Positions 25,383-35,134 of a DNA stretch of 64,000 nucleotides are shown here, one piece after another. How positions within the stretch are numbered: the stretch's first letter is position 1; each line of letters starts with the position of its first letter. A program made the translations under genes and the position numbers. The notes beneath the pieces were generated by a model. That model worked only from the letters and a program-made list of their open reading frames with translations. It was not told the origin of the DNA and ran no database searches. The DNA comes from Sorangium cellulosum (lineage in GTDB: Bacteria; Myxococcota_A; Polyangia; Polyangiales; Polyangiaceae), in assembly GCF_004135735.1 (NCBI RefSeq), contig NZ_CP012670.1, positions 434,001 through 498,000 on the forward strand, given 5' to 3'.

Positions 25383-26459
25383 CTAGAACGCGCCCAGCAC
25401 CCCGACCCCGCCGCCCTCGGGGCCGATCAGCGGCACCACCCGCGCCCGCAGCGCCCCGGCCCCGCTCCGCCGCGCCCCCGCGACCGGAGCTCCCTCCGTT
25501 CGCGACGAACCCGAGGACAGCACCAGGATCGCGCCCGCGCCGATCGCGGCGATGCCCACGCCGATCCCGAAGGTCGAGACGGTGGCCTTGGTCTTCGCGG
25601 CGTTGATCTCGTCGCGGCCCAGGGGAGAGCACCGCCTGTCCGGACAGAGCGCCGGGTCGTCCTCCGCGCCGCTCGCTTGCCCCGCCGCGAGGATCCCGAA
25701 CACGGCGCCGAGGCCGACCGCCGCCACGCCGGCGCCGCCGATCACGAAGCCCGCGGTGCGCAGGCCGCTGCCGCCGCCGCCGGCCGCGCCGTCGGCCTGC
25801 CTGGGCGCGGGCGGCGGCGGAGCGGCCGCGTCGCTGGCCGGCACGGGCAGGAGCTTCGGGACGACGATCGTCTTGAGGTCCGCGCTGTCGCCGACCTGCG
25901 CCTTGGTCGACCAGACCGAGTACCCGGGCGCGGTCGCCTCGACCTCGTGCGTCCCGGGATCGATCGGGATCGGCGTGCCGAGCGCGGCCGCGGGGATCTC
26001 CAGGCTGTCGACGCGGACCACGAGGCCGGGCGTGCTCTCCGCCTTGAGCTGGATCCGCGAGAGCCTCGGCTCGAGGGCGCTGATGTGCTCCTGCGCGAAC
26101 GCCACGCGCGCCTCGTTGCCCTCCTTCTTCGAGGCGAAGAGCGCCTCCTTGAACTGGCCCCACGCGGTCGCCGTCTTGCCGAGCGCCTCGTTGCACAGCG
26201 CCAGGTTGAGCAGCGTGCCCGTGCCGGGCCGCAGGCGCTGGCTCTCGGCCAGCTTGGGGCACGCCTGCGCGTGGTCGTTCGCCTCCATCAGGCGACGCCC
26301 CTCCTCGAACAGCGTCTGCGCGAGCGTCGAGTCGTAGCTCGCGTCCTGGGCGACCGCGCTCGCGGGCGCGATCAGCGCCGCGGAGGCGAGGACGGCGGCG
26401 GCCAGGGCGAGGCGGGCGCGGCGGAGCGGGCGCGGTGCAGGCAATCGGGCGGGGATCAT
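25383..26459 (-). CDS. Exported TPR/PEGA-like protein paired with a Ser/Thr kinase
   Basis: 358 aa from ATG 26459. The signal peptide (A-L-A-A-A-V-L-A-S-A-A-L-I, cleavage after A-V-A-Q-like) is followed by a TPR-like region (L-F-E-E-G-R-R-L-M near 50; L-N-L-A-L-C-N-E-A-L-G-K), a PEGA-like beta domain (I-P-A-A-A-L-G-T-P-I-P-I-D-P-G-T-H-E-V), a Pro/Ala linker and two hydrophobic Gly/Ala-rich segments (about 235-260 and 300-325). It begins eight bases after the kinase gene, the common myxobacterial arrangement, so the two are co-transcribed and may act together at the envelope. Confidence 0.75.
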   Translation of the reverse strand: MIPARLPAPRPLRRARLALAAAVLASAALIAPASAVAQDASYDSTLAQTLFEEGRRLMEANDHAQACPKLAESQRLRPGTGTLLNLALCNEALGKTATAWGQFKEALFASKKEGNEARVAFAQEHISALEPRLSRIQLKAESTPGLVVRVDSLEIPAAALGTPIPIDPGTHEVEATAPGYSVWSTKAQVGDSADLKTIVVPKLLPVPASDAAAPPPPAPRQADGAAGGGGSGLRTAGFVIGGAGVAAVGLGAVFGILAAGQASGAEDDPALCPDRRCSPLGRDEINAAKTKATVSTFGIGVGIAAIGAGAILVLSSGSSRTEGAPVAGARRSGAGALRARVVPLIGPEGGGVGVLGAF

Positions 26460-26467
26460 GGCTGGGC

Positions 26468-28351
26468 TCAGTGGGGGTCGTTGAGGTCGATGCCTCGTGG
26501 AGGCCGTTGCGTGGAGGAAGGCTGCGGTGCGGCCGGCGCGGCGCGGCCGGTGGTCGCTCGCCGGGGCGCGGCCGCGGGCGCCGGCCTCGCCGTCGTGGCC
26601 CGGGGCGCCGCCGTGGCGGCAGGCGCCGTCGTGGCGGTAGGCGCCGCCGCGGAGGAGGACGCCGCCGCGGACGCAGGATCCGCTGCGGAGGACGGCGCCG
26701 CAGAAGGCGACGGCTCCGCAGGGGCAGGCGCTGCGGCCGCCGCGGTCGCCATGCCCGTGGGGCGGATCGTCGGCTCTTCCGGGGCGCCCGACCCCGCGCC
26801 CGGCAGCGGCGCCTCCGCGGCCGCCGAGGGCAGCGGCGCGGCGGACGTCGTCTCGCTCGTGGGCGACGCGTCGCCGCCCGCGTCGGCGGTGGTGCGGCGG
26901 AGCAGGAACACGCTGGCGGCGATGAGCCCCATCACGAGCGCCGCGGAGAGCACCGCGATCGCGGCGAGCGCGGTCGGGGAGGGCGACGGCCGGCGCCCAT
27001 CCGAGGAGACCCCCAGGTGGGTCGCCGAGGCGAACGTCGCGGCGGCGCGGGTGCTCATCGGCGCGCTGTACGGCCCGGGGACGATCTGCTGGTGCGGCGG
27101 GGGCGCGGGAAACGCCTCCGGCGCCCCCGGCGCCGCCTGGCCCGGCGCGCCGTTCTCCGCGGGGTAGCCCCCGGGCGCGCCCTGGCCCGGCCACGGCGTG
27201 TGCGGGAGCGGCGTCGGCGGCCGCTGCGGCATCGTGGCGTCGGCCTGCCCGGGCGCGAAGGCCGGGGGGAGCCCTGGCCACGAGGGCTCGCGGAAGCCCG
27301 GCGCGGAGGGCTCGCGGAAGCCCGGCGCGGAGGGCTCGCGGAAGCCCGGCGCCGAGCTCCTCGAATCCCCGCCGGCGAACGACGGGTACGACGCGCGCTG
27401 CCCGCCGGCGGTCGCCGCGGCCAGCGAGAGGCCGCCCATGCGGGCGATCCGGTCGATGGTCGGGTAGGTGCGCCCGGGCGCGTACGGGGCGAGCGCCACC
27501 ACGAACTCGGCGACCGACGCGTACCGCGCGTCGCGCTCCCGGGCGTAGGCCCTCTCCAGCGCGCTCGCGAACCCCGCGGGCGCGTCGGGGCGGATGTCCC
27601 GGAGCGGCGCCGGCGTGCCCGTCAGCACCTCGGCGCAGAGCTGCGGCAGCGTCTCCGCGTAGAACGGCTGCCTGCCGGCCAGCAGCTCGAAGAGCGAGAC
27701 GCCCAGCGCGTAGATGTCGGTGCGGTGATCCACCGAGCGCGTCTGCCGCATCTGCTCCGGCGACATGTAGAGCGCCGAGCCCAGCGCCGCGCTCGTGCCC
27801 GTCAGGTTCTCGACGGCGGCGGCCACCTTGGAGATGCCGAAGTCGAGCACCTTGACGAGCGGCGAGCCGTCCGCGCGCTGCGTCAGGAACAGGTTCGCCG
27901 GCTTGAGATCGCGGTGCACGATGCCGTGCGCGTGCGCCTCGGCGATCGCCTCGCACGCCTGGACGACGTAGTCGATGGCGTCCTCCAGGGGGAGCGTGCC
28001 GTGCTCCTGGAGCAGCCGCGAAAGGTCGCTCCCGACGAGGAACTCCATGACCATGTAGGGGGCGCCGTTCTCGAGCGTGCCGACGTCCGAGACCCGGGCG
28101 ACATGCTCGCTCTTGATCTTCACGGCGGCCTTCGCCTCGCGGAGGAAGCGGGCCGACCCCTCCGGGTGCCGGGTGAACTCCGGGAGCAGGAACTTCAGCG
28201 CGACCCGCTCGTCGAGCACGACATGACGCGCCTCGACGACCACGCCCATGCCGCCCTGGCCGATGATCCGCTCGACGCGGTACTTGCCGGCGAGCACGGT
28301 CCCCGGCTCTACCGGCGCCACCGAGGGCTGGTTCGTCGCGGAATCCGACAC
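26468..28351 (-). CDS. Membrane-anchored PknB-type Ser/Thr protein kinase
   Basis: 627 aa. The kinase domain (about 23-285) is complete: G-Q-G-G-M-G-V-V loop, V-A-L-K lysine, H-R-D-L-K-P-A-N catalytic loop, L-D-F-G metal loop and S-P-E-Q. A Pro-rich linker contains three copies of G-F-R-E-P-S-A/W-P (about 27279-27350). A single membrane segment lies near 460-483 (A-L-V-M-G-L-I-A-A-S-V-F-L-L), followed by an Ala/Pro/Thr-rich outer tail of about 140 residues with no sensor fold I recognise. First gene of a two-gene operon with the TPR/PEGA-like protein. Confidence 0.93.
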   Translation of the reverse strand: MSDSATNQPSVAPVEPGTVLAGKYRVERIIGQGGMGVVVEARHVVLDERVALKFLLPEFTRHPEGSARFLREAKAAVKIKSEHVARVSDVGTLENGAPYMVMEFLVGSDLSRLLQEHGTLPLEDAIDYVVQACEAIAEAHAHGIVHRDLKPANLFLTQRADGSPLVKVLDFGISKVAAAVENLTGTSAALGSALYMSPEQMRQTRSVDHRTDIYALGVSLFELLAGRQPFYAETLPQLCAEVLTGTPAPLRDIRPDAPAGFASALERAYARERDARYASVAEFVVALAPYAPGRTYPTIDRIARMGGLSLAAATAGGQRASYPSFAGGDSRSSAPGFREPSAPGFREPSAPGFREPSWPGLPPAFAPGQADATMPQRPPTPLPHTPWPGQGAPGGYPAENGAPGQAAPGAPEAFPAPPPHQQIVPGPYSAPMSTRAAATFASATHLGVSSDGRRPSPSPTALAAIAVLSAALVMGLIAASVFLLRRTTADAGGDASPTSETTSAAPLPSAAAEAPLPGAGSGAPEEPTIRPTGMATAAAAAPAPAEPSPSAAPSSAADPASAAASSSAAAPTATTAPAATAAPRATTARPAPAAAPRRATTGRAAPAAPQPSSTQRPPRGIDLNDPH

Positions 28352-28719
28352 AGCGGGCGATGATCACCGCTCCGCCCGCAAACGGCAAGCGCGTGGCGCC
28401 GCCGCGGGGGCGGGGAGGGGAGGGGGTGGCCCGAGGGGCACGAACGCGGCGCCGGAGGGCCCGAGCGCGGCGCCCAGGGCCCGAGCGCGGCGCCGGAGGG
28501 CACGAGCATTCATGTCCCGCCGTCCTGGCGCGGTGTGCCGTTCAGCGAGCGCAGAGGGGCCGTCTCCCGCGGCTCTCCTGTCCAGTGTCCAGTGCCTCGT
28601 CGGGGGAGCTCCGAGCCTGAGTCCAGGCGGGGACCGATGGCCGGGGTGGGGGGCGGTCGTTATGGCCAACCACCGCGGGGAGCGCGATCGGCGCTCCCTC
28701 GAGCGCAAAAGGGGCAGGT
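28352..28719. other. 368-base divergent intergenic region with a short GC repeat
   Basis: Lies between the kinase gene (leftwards) and the SDR gene (rightwards), so both promoters should be here. Around 28445-28507 a near-repeat of ggcgccgg/agggc(c/a)cgagcgc occurs about three times. No gene is supported. Confidence 0.5.
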
Positions 28720-29610
28720 ATGCAGAACACCGAACCGACCGAGGATCCGAAGCACGCGGGCGCGAAGCCGCCCTTTCCAGGCCAGAGCCAGGATCGGCCC
28801 GGCATCGAGGCCGAGATGCGGCCGAGGCCCGATTACGGCGAGTCGTCGTACAAGGGGCTCGACCGGCTGAAGGACCGCGTCGCGCTCATCACCGGCGCGG
28901 ACAGCGGCATCGGCCGCGCCGTCGCGCTCGCGTTCGCCCGGGAGGGGGCCGACGTCGCGATCTCCTACCTCTGCGAGCACGAGGACGCGACGGAGACGGC
29001 GCGGGTCGTCAAGGAGGCGGGGCGCGAGGCGATCACGATCCCCGGCGATCTCGCCGACGAGGCGCATTGCCGGCGGGTCGTCGAGGAGGCCGTCCGGAGG
29101 TTCGGGCGCATCGACGTCCTCGTGAACAACGCCGCGGAGCAGGGCGAGGCCGTCGAGCGCTTCGAGGAGATCGACGCCGCGCGCGTCGAGCGGACCTTCC
29201 GCGTCAACATCATGGCGATGTTCCACGTCGTCCGGCACGCGCTGCCGCACATGCGGGCGGGCAGCTCCATCATCAACGTCGCCTCGATCCAGGCGTACCA
29301 GCCGAGCCCGAGCATCCTCGACTATGCCTCGACCAAGGGCGCGATCGTCACCTTCAGCAAGGGCCTCGCGCAGGATCTCATCAAGCGCGGCATCCGGGTC
29401 AACACGGTGGCGCCCGGGCCCGTGTGGACGCCGCTCATCCAGCAGTCGTTCTCGGGGGAGAAGGTGTCCACCTTCGGCAAGGACTCGCCGATGCAGCGCC
29501 CGGCGCAGCCCGTCGAGCTCGCCCCGGCGTTCGTGTTCCTCGCCTCGAACGACGCGAGCTACATCAACGGCGAGGTGCTCGGCGTCACCGGCGGCAAGCC
29601 GCTCTCCTGA
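28720..29610 (+). CDS. SDR-family oxidoreductase of the YghA/general-stress type
   Basis: 296 aa. An N-terminal 45-residue extension rich in Pro (K-P-P-F-P-G-Q; E-M-R-P-R-P-D-Y-G) is typical of the YghA/GSP39 subgroup. The NAD(P) motif T-G-A-D-S-G-I-G is at 58-65, N-N-A-A near 136, and the catalytic set is Ser189, Tyr202 and Lys206 (Y-A-S-T-K). The end I-N-G-E-V-L-G-V-T-G-G fits the family. Probable NADP-dependent aldehyde/ketone reductase; substrate unknown. Preceded by a ggggcagg site. Confidence 0.9.
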   Translation: MQNTEPTEDPKHAGAKPPFPGQSQDRPGIEAEMRPRPDYGESSYKGLDRLKDRVALITGADSGIGRAVALAFAREGADVAISYLCEHEDATETARVVKEAGREAITIPGDLADEAHCRRVVEEAVRRFGRIDVLVNNAAEQGEAVERFEEIDAARVERTFRVNIMAMFHVVRHALPHMRAGSSIINVASIQAYQPSPSILDYASTKGAIVTFSKGLAQDLIKRGIRVNTVAPGPVWTPLIQQSFSGEKVSTFGKDSPMQRPAQPVELAPAFVFLASNDASYINGEVLGVTGGKPLS

Positions 29611-29628
29611 CGTGGCGCGCCCGGGCCG

Positions 29629-30453
29629 TCACCGCGGCGCACAGGCGTGTTCGCAGGCCGCGCCCTCGCAGGCGAACACCGGCTGAGCGAGATCCGCGCC
29701 GGCCGCGTGATCCCTCACGCACGCCTCCCGGCAAGCGGCGCCCCCCGCGCCGCCCGCGCCCCCTGCGCCGCCCGCGCCCCCTGCGCCGCCCGCGCCGCTC
29801 TCGCCGCACAGCGCGTCGCAGGCGAGGAGCGCCCGGCACGCGGGGCTCGCGATGCAGGCGTTCATCGGGGCGGCGCACTCCGCGAACAGGCACGCTTCGC
29901 ACGCGGACAGCGCGGAGCGCGACCGGCACTGCGCGCTGCAGAGCTCGGATGCGCAACCGCCTTCGAGGAAGCTCTCGGAGATGCCCGCCTCGTGCGCGGT
30001 CAGGCACCGTTGACGGCAGGGCTCGTCGCCCTCGGGGCAGCCGAGGAAGCAGTTGTCCAGCGCGGCGCACTCCGGGTTCTGCTGGCAGGCGCAGTAGCTC
30101 TCCTGGCATCGCAGCGCGAGGCAGGTCGAGCACGGATCCCCGAGCGAGGCGCAGGCATGCGCGACCCCTCCAGCCGCCCCGCCACCCCCCGCGGCGGCGG
30201 CGCTCTCCGCGCCGCCCGTCCCGATCGCCCCACCTGCGCCGCCTGTCCCTGCCGCCCCTGCGCCGCCCGTCCCGATCGCCCCACCTGCGCCGCCCGTCCC
30301 GATCGCCCCACCTGCGCCGCCTGTCCCCGCCGCCCCTGCGCCGCCCGTCCCGGGGCCGCCTGCCGCGCCCGTCCCGGGTCCGCTCGGCTCCGAGCTGCAG
30401 GCCGCGGCGAGGAGCGCCGCCGCAGCGAGGTGGTTCCAGGGAAAAGAGGCCAT
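29629..30453 (-). CDS. Cys-rich lipoprotein with Gly-Thr-Gly-Gly-Ala repeats
   Basis: 274 aa. A short signal with L-L-A-A-A-C forms a lipobox. Residues 25-95 are runs of G-T-G-G-A and G-G-A-I, and another G-G-A run lies near 215-235. Between and after them are about 24 cysteines in C-x2-C, C-x3-C and C-x5-C spacings, like the Cys-rich surface lipoproteins of myxobacteria. Probably an outer-membrane surface protein; function unknown. Ends 18 bases from the convergent SDR gene. Confidence 0.75.
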   Translation of the reverse strand: MASFPWNHLAAAALLAAACSSEPSGPGTGAAGGPGTGGAGAAGTGGAGGAIGTGGAGGAIGTGGAGAAGTGGAGGAIGTGGAESAAAAGGGGAAGGVAHACASLGDPCSTCLALRCQESYCACQQNPECAALDNCFLGCPEGDEPCRQRCLTAHEAGISESFLEGGCASELCSAQCRSRSALSACEACLFAECAAPMNACIASPACRALLACDALCGESGAGGAGGAGGAGGAGGAGGAACREACVRDHAAGADLAQPVFACEGAACEHACAPR

Positions 30454-30535
30454 GCGCGACGCTACCTCGAAGCCCGGCGGCAGCTCAAGGCGGGGCGCGG
30501 CGCAAGCGTGCTACCGTGCGCGCACGGAGCTACCC

Positions 30536-31177
30536 ATGGTGACGATCGTCAATCCCGACCTGGACCGTTACATCCACGAGCACACCGAGCCGCCGCCCGC
30601 GCTCCTGGAGGAGCTGCGCGAGCACACCCAGGCCACCCATCCGAGGGCGGGCATGCAGGTGGGCCGGGTCGAGGGCGCCCTGCTCAGGATGCTGATCGCC
30701 CTCCTGCAGGCGCGCCGGGTGCTCGAGATCGGCACGTTCACGGGCTACTCCGCGCTCAGCATGGCCGAGGCGCTCCCGCCCGACGGCGAGCTCATCACGT
30801 GCGAGCGCGATCCCGACGTGGCCCGGGTTGCCCGGTCGTTCTTCGATCGCAGCGCGCATGGCAAGAAGATCCGGATCGCGCTCGGCGACGCGCTCGCCAC
30901 GATCCGCGCCTTGCCGGCGAGCCCGGAGTTCGATCTCGCGTTCATCGACGCCGACAAGGAGCGGTATCCGGCGTACTACGAGGAGGTCCTCCCGCGCGTC
31001 CGCCGGGGTGGCCTGATCGTGGCCGACAACACCCTCTGGAGCGGCGAGGTCCTCGCCCCGGAGACCCCGGACGGCCGCGCCATCGCGGCCTTCAACGACC
31101 TCGTGCACCGCGACCCGCGGGTCGCGCACGTCATGCTCGCGCTGCGCGACGGCGTGACGCTCGCGCGCAAGCTGTAG
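30536..31177 (+). CDS. Class I SAM-dependent O-methyltransferase (CCoAOMT-like)
   Basis: 213 aa from ATG 30536; the frame is open upstream but that part overlaps the neighbouring lipoprotein start and lacks similarity. Motifs: V-L-E-I-G-T-F-T-G-Y-S (SAM loop), L-I-T-C-E-R-D-P, D-L-A-F-I-D-A-D-K (metal/SAM) and G-G-L-I-V-A-D-N-T-L-W. This is the catechol/caffeoyl-CoA-type family, usually metal dependent. Substrate unknown. The next gene, coaX, begins 125 bases downstream on the same strand. Confidence 0.9.
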   Translation: MVTIVNPDLDRYIHEHTEPPPALLEELREHTQATHPRAGMQVGRVEGALLRMLIALLQARRVLEIGTFTGYSALSMAEALPPDGELITCERDPDVARVARSFFDRSAHGKKIRIALGDALATIRALPASPEFDLAFIDADKERYPAYYEEVLPRVRRGGLIVADNTLWSGEVLAPETPDGRAIAAFNDLVHRDPRVAHVMLALRDGVTLARKL

Positions 31178-31302
31178 AGCAGCGCGTGGACCCGAGGGGG
31201 GCGCCGGCTCCCTGGGGCGGGCCGCCTGGCGGGGCTCCTCGCGCGCCCGCCGAGAACCGAGGCGACAACCTCCCGGCCGACGACGTATAGAGTCTCGCCA
31301 GC

Positions 31303-32183
<881 letters not shown>

Positions 32184-32187
<4 letters not shown>

Positions 32188-33200
32188 CGGCGCCCGCGCC
32201 CGGCCCCGCCGGCCGCCCCGCGCTCGCGCTCCTCGCGGCCCCCGCGGCGCTCGGGCTCACGCTCGTCCTCGCCGTCCTCCTCGGCTCGGAGCCCGTCTCG
32301 ATCGAGCGCGCCCTCGCGGGCCCGGGCCTCGATCGGACCCTCCTCCTCGACGTGCGGCTGCCGCGCGTGCTCCTCGCGGCCGTCTCCGGCGCCGGGCTCG
32401 CCGCGGTCGGCGCCGCGTTCCAGGCGCTGCTCAGGAACCCCCTGGCCGAGCCGTACGTGCTCGGCGTCTCGGGGGGCTCCGCGCTCGGCGCCGCGGTCGC
32501 GATCGCGCTCGGCGCCGGCTCGGCGACCGTGCTCGGCGCGACGCTCCTGCCCGCGGCGGCGCTCGCCGGCGGCCTCGCCGCGACGGTGCTCGTCTACGCC
32601 ATCGCGCGCGGCGCGGCCGAGGGCACCTCGGGCGCGTCGATGCTGCTCGCCGGCGTGATCGTGAACTCCATCGCGTCCGGCCTGATCACCTTCCTCAAGA
32701 CGGTCGTGTCCCCCTCGCGCTCGCAGCAGCTGGTCCGGTGGCTCATCGGCTTCGTCGAGCTGCCCACGACCTCGGCCCTGCTCGGCGTCGCCGCCTACGT
32801 GCTCGCCGGCTGCGCGGTGCTCGTCGCCGACGCCGCGCGCCTCAACCTCCTCGCGCTCGGCGACGAGTCGGCCGAGACCCTGGGCGTCGACGCGCGCGCC
32901 GTCGAGCGCCGGATCTTCTTCGCGTCCTCGTGCGTCGTCGGCGCGATCGTCAGCCGCACCGGGCTCATCGGGTTCGTCGGGCTCATCGTCCCGCACGCGG
33001 TCCGCCGGCTGGCCGGCGCGGACCACCGGCGGCTCCTGCCGCTGTCGCTCGTCGCCGGCGCGGCGCTGCTCACGTTCTGCGATCTGCTCTCGCGGATCCT
33101 GTTCCGCTGGCTCGGCACGGAGCCGCCCGTGGGCGCGGTGACCGCGATCCTCGGCGGGCCGCTGTTCCTCGTGCTCCTCCGCCGATCGACGCGGATGTGA
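32184..33200 (+). CDS. FecCD-family ABC transporter permease (siderophore/cobalamin type)
   Basis: 338 aa from a TTG at 32184 that overlaps the coaX stop (TTGA). Nine to ten hydrophobic segments. Family motifs: R-L-P-R-V-L-L-A, G-A-A-F-Q-A-L-L-R-N-P-L-A-E-P, L-G-V-S-G-G-S and F-V-G-L-I-V-P-H-A-V-R-R. It would pair with an ABC ATPase and a periplasmic binding protein, neither of which is adjacent. Linkage to coaX may be only transcriptional. Confidence 0.9.
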
Positions 33201-33209
33201 GCGCCGCCG

Positions 33210-33344
33210 CCCGCCGTGGGGTGGTGGGGGCCCGCAGGGGGCTCACCGGAGGGGCTGGAGTGCAGGCGAGCCACGACAGGGGCTCGCCGGAACGCAAGGC
33301 CCCGGAGGGGAGCCCCCTGCGGGCCCCCACCACCCCACGGCGGG
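33210..33344. repeat. Long perfect inverted repeat with a nested hairpin (possible bidirectional terminator or small mobile repeat)
   Basis: 34-base arms at 33210-33243 and 33311-33344 are perfect reverse complements, and one further pair extends them. Inside the 65-base loop a second perfect 8-base stem occurs (33265-33272 with 33281-33288). It lies exactly between convergent genes (stops at 33200 and 33361), where a two-way terminator is expected, but the arms are far longer than needed. Confidence 0.8.
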
Positions 33345-33360
33345 CCCACGGCGGGCGCGA

Positions 33361-33759
33361 TCAGGGCATGCCGAGCAGCTTGTTCATGCTGGCCTCGTCC
33401 GCCGGCGTGAACGGGTACCGGTCGAACTCGGCGCTCGTGACCCACCGGAACGCGTGCACGGCCAGCGGCGCGAGCTCGCCGCTCTTGATGTGGCACTCGT
33501 AGAGGTACAGGTCGACGACGTAGCGCTCGTACGGGTGGCTCACGAACGAGATGAGCTGCTTCACCTCGATCTCGACGCCGAGCCGGTGCCGGACCTCGCG
33601 CTTCAGCGCGGCCGCGTCGGTCTCGGACTCCTCCACGCGCCCGCCGGGGAACTCCCACAGCATCGGCAGCACCGCGGTCGGGCGACGCTGCGTGATCAGG
33701 TATCGGCCGTCCTGTTCGATGACGGCGGCGACCACACGGACGGTGCGAACCATTTCCAT
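33361..33759 (-). CDS. Nudix-fold protein with a degenerate Nudix box
   Basis: 132 aa, MutT-like in size. The strand V-V-A-A-V-I-E-Q-D-G and the W-E-F-P-G-G-R-V-E motif fit MutT/NudG. In the box G-x5-E-x7-R-E-U-x-E-E-x-G-U the pattern is kept (Gly40, Glu46, Arg54, Glu55, Gly61), but the two metal-binding Glu positions are His58 and Arg59. Activity on nucleoside triphosphates is therefore doubtful. Convergent with the permease across the inverted repeat. Confidence 0.8.
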   Translation of the reverse strand: MEMVRTVRVVAAVIEQDGRYLITQRRPTAVLPMLWEFPGGRVEESETDAAALKREVRHRLGVEIEVKQLISFVSHPYERYVVDLYLYECHIKSGELAPLAVHAFRWVTSAEFDRYPFTPADEASMNKLLGMP

Positions 33760-33847
33760 GGCGAGTGCCTCGGGGTGTCCAGCGTAGGCCAGAGCGTCGG
33801 GTTGTGCGAGCGGGGGCGGCGGCGTCCTGGGAGCTCGGGGCGCTCCG

Positions 33848-34951
33848 TCACACGGTCACGCGGAAGAGCTGCTGGCCCATGAGCAGGATGTCACCCCCCG
33901 CGATCTCGGCCTCGCCGACGACGCGGAGGAACGTGCCGTTGGAGCTGCCCAGGTCGGTGATGAACAGCCGCCCGCCCTGATGCGAGATCTGGCAGTGGAG
34001 CCCGGAGACGTAGCCGTCCTCGGGGAAGAGGATGTCGCCGCGCTCGCGCCCGAGGTGCAGCCCGGTGTCGGGGACCGGGAACGCGTTGCCGGTCGCGTCC
34101 CGGCCGATGATGAGCGCGAGCCGCGCGACGTAGCCCTTCGAGGGGCTGCCGAGCCGCTCGACGCCGTCGGGCGTGGGCGGCGCGGCGGCGAGCGACTCCA
34201 GGCGGATGATCTCCTGGCCGATGCGGAAGACGTCGCCGACCTCGAGCTGCACCGGCACGTCCCTGCGCAGCCGGCGGTAGACGCCGTTCAGCGAGCCCTC
34301 GTCCTTGACGAAGATCCTGCCGCCCTTGATCGAGAACGTCGCGTGGCGCGGGGACAGGTAGCTGTCGCCGGCGAAGATCGCGCCGGTGTCGCGGCCGATC
34401 GTCGCGGGGCTGCCCGGCAGGGGGTACGAGCCGGCCTCGGAGCCGTCGGCCCGGAGCGCCGTCAGCACGATCGCCGTGGCGCCCGACGCGGCCGCGACCG
34501 GCGCGGACGGCTGCGCGGGCGGGCTCGCCGGCTTGACGAGCTTGAAGCCGCAGAGCGCGCAGAACTTGTTCGTCGGCGGGTTGGGCTCCTGGCACTGCGG
34601 GCAGACGACCGTCCCGCCGGCGCCCGACACCGCCGGGGCCGCGGGCGCGGCGGCCGCCGCCGCGGCCTTCTTGCGCGCGCCGGTGTCCTCCCCGCGGGCC
34701 GGGGCGAGGAACGCCGCCGGATCGACCAGCGGAGGGGGCTGAGGCGCCGCCACGGGGCCCTTCAGGGCGCCGGTGCCGACGGCCGTGGGCTCGTCGCCGT
34801 AGCTCGACCGCGCGGCCGCCGGCACGCCGTGGGGCGGGGTGCCCGCCGCGAACTTCTTCGGCGAAACGTCGCGAGGCAGCTCGGCGCCGCAGCCGAGGCA
34901 GAACTTGTAATGGTCCTGATTTTCCTTGGAGCACTTCGGGCAGGTGATCAC
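33848..34951 (-). CDS. Double zinc-ribbon, double FHA-domain protein
   Basis: 367 aa from a GTG at 34951 behind a gaggagg site. Two zinc ribbons (C-P-K-C...C-L-G-C-G near 4-22; C-P-Q-C...C-A-L-C-G near 115-135) separated by a low-complexity linker, then two FHA domains: the first with I-G-R-D near 190 and L-S-P-R-H plus S-L-N-G-V; the second with L-G-R-E and S-G-L-H plus S-S-N-G-T. FHA domains bind phosphothreonine, so it is probably a target or adaptor of a Ser/Thr kinase. It lies downstream of ruvA on the same strand after a 183-base gap. Confidence 0.88.
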   Translation of the reverse strand: MITCPKCSKENQDHYKFCLGCGAELPRDVSPKKFAAGTPPHGVPAAARSSYGDEPTAVGTGALKGPVAAPQPPPLVDPAAFLAPARGEDTGARKKAAAAAAAPAAPAVSGAGGTVVCPQCQEPNPPTNKFCALCGFKLVKPASPPAQPSAPVAAASGATAIVLTALRADGSEAGSYPLPGSPATIGRDTGAIFAGDSYLSPRHATFSIKGGRIFVKDEGSLNGVYRRLRRDVPVQLEVGDVFRIGQEIIRLESLAAAPPTPDGVERLGSPSKGYVARLALIIGRDATGNAFPVPDTGLHLGRERGDILFPEDGYVSGLHCQISHQGGRLFITDLGSSNGTFLRVVGEAEIAGGDILLMGQQLFRVTV

Positions 34952-35134
34952 CAGGCCTCCTCACAACGAGAGACCGAACGCAGGTCTCGGGCAAACGGCG
35001 GCGGGAGCATATTCGCCGCGGCCGCCTTCTGTCGACTGTCTGTCGTACTTCCGGGCGCCCCGGGGGCGCCGCGCGCACCGTCCGCGCCGCGCCCGGGCCC
35101 TCGCGGACCGCGCGGGCGGGCGCCGGCGGGCGGA

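Noticed and set aside
26468..28388. Extension of the TPR/PEGA-like gene upstream through the kinase gene
   Set aside because: The frame is open but only the part from 26459 down has a signal peptide and domain content; the rest is a kinase shadow.
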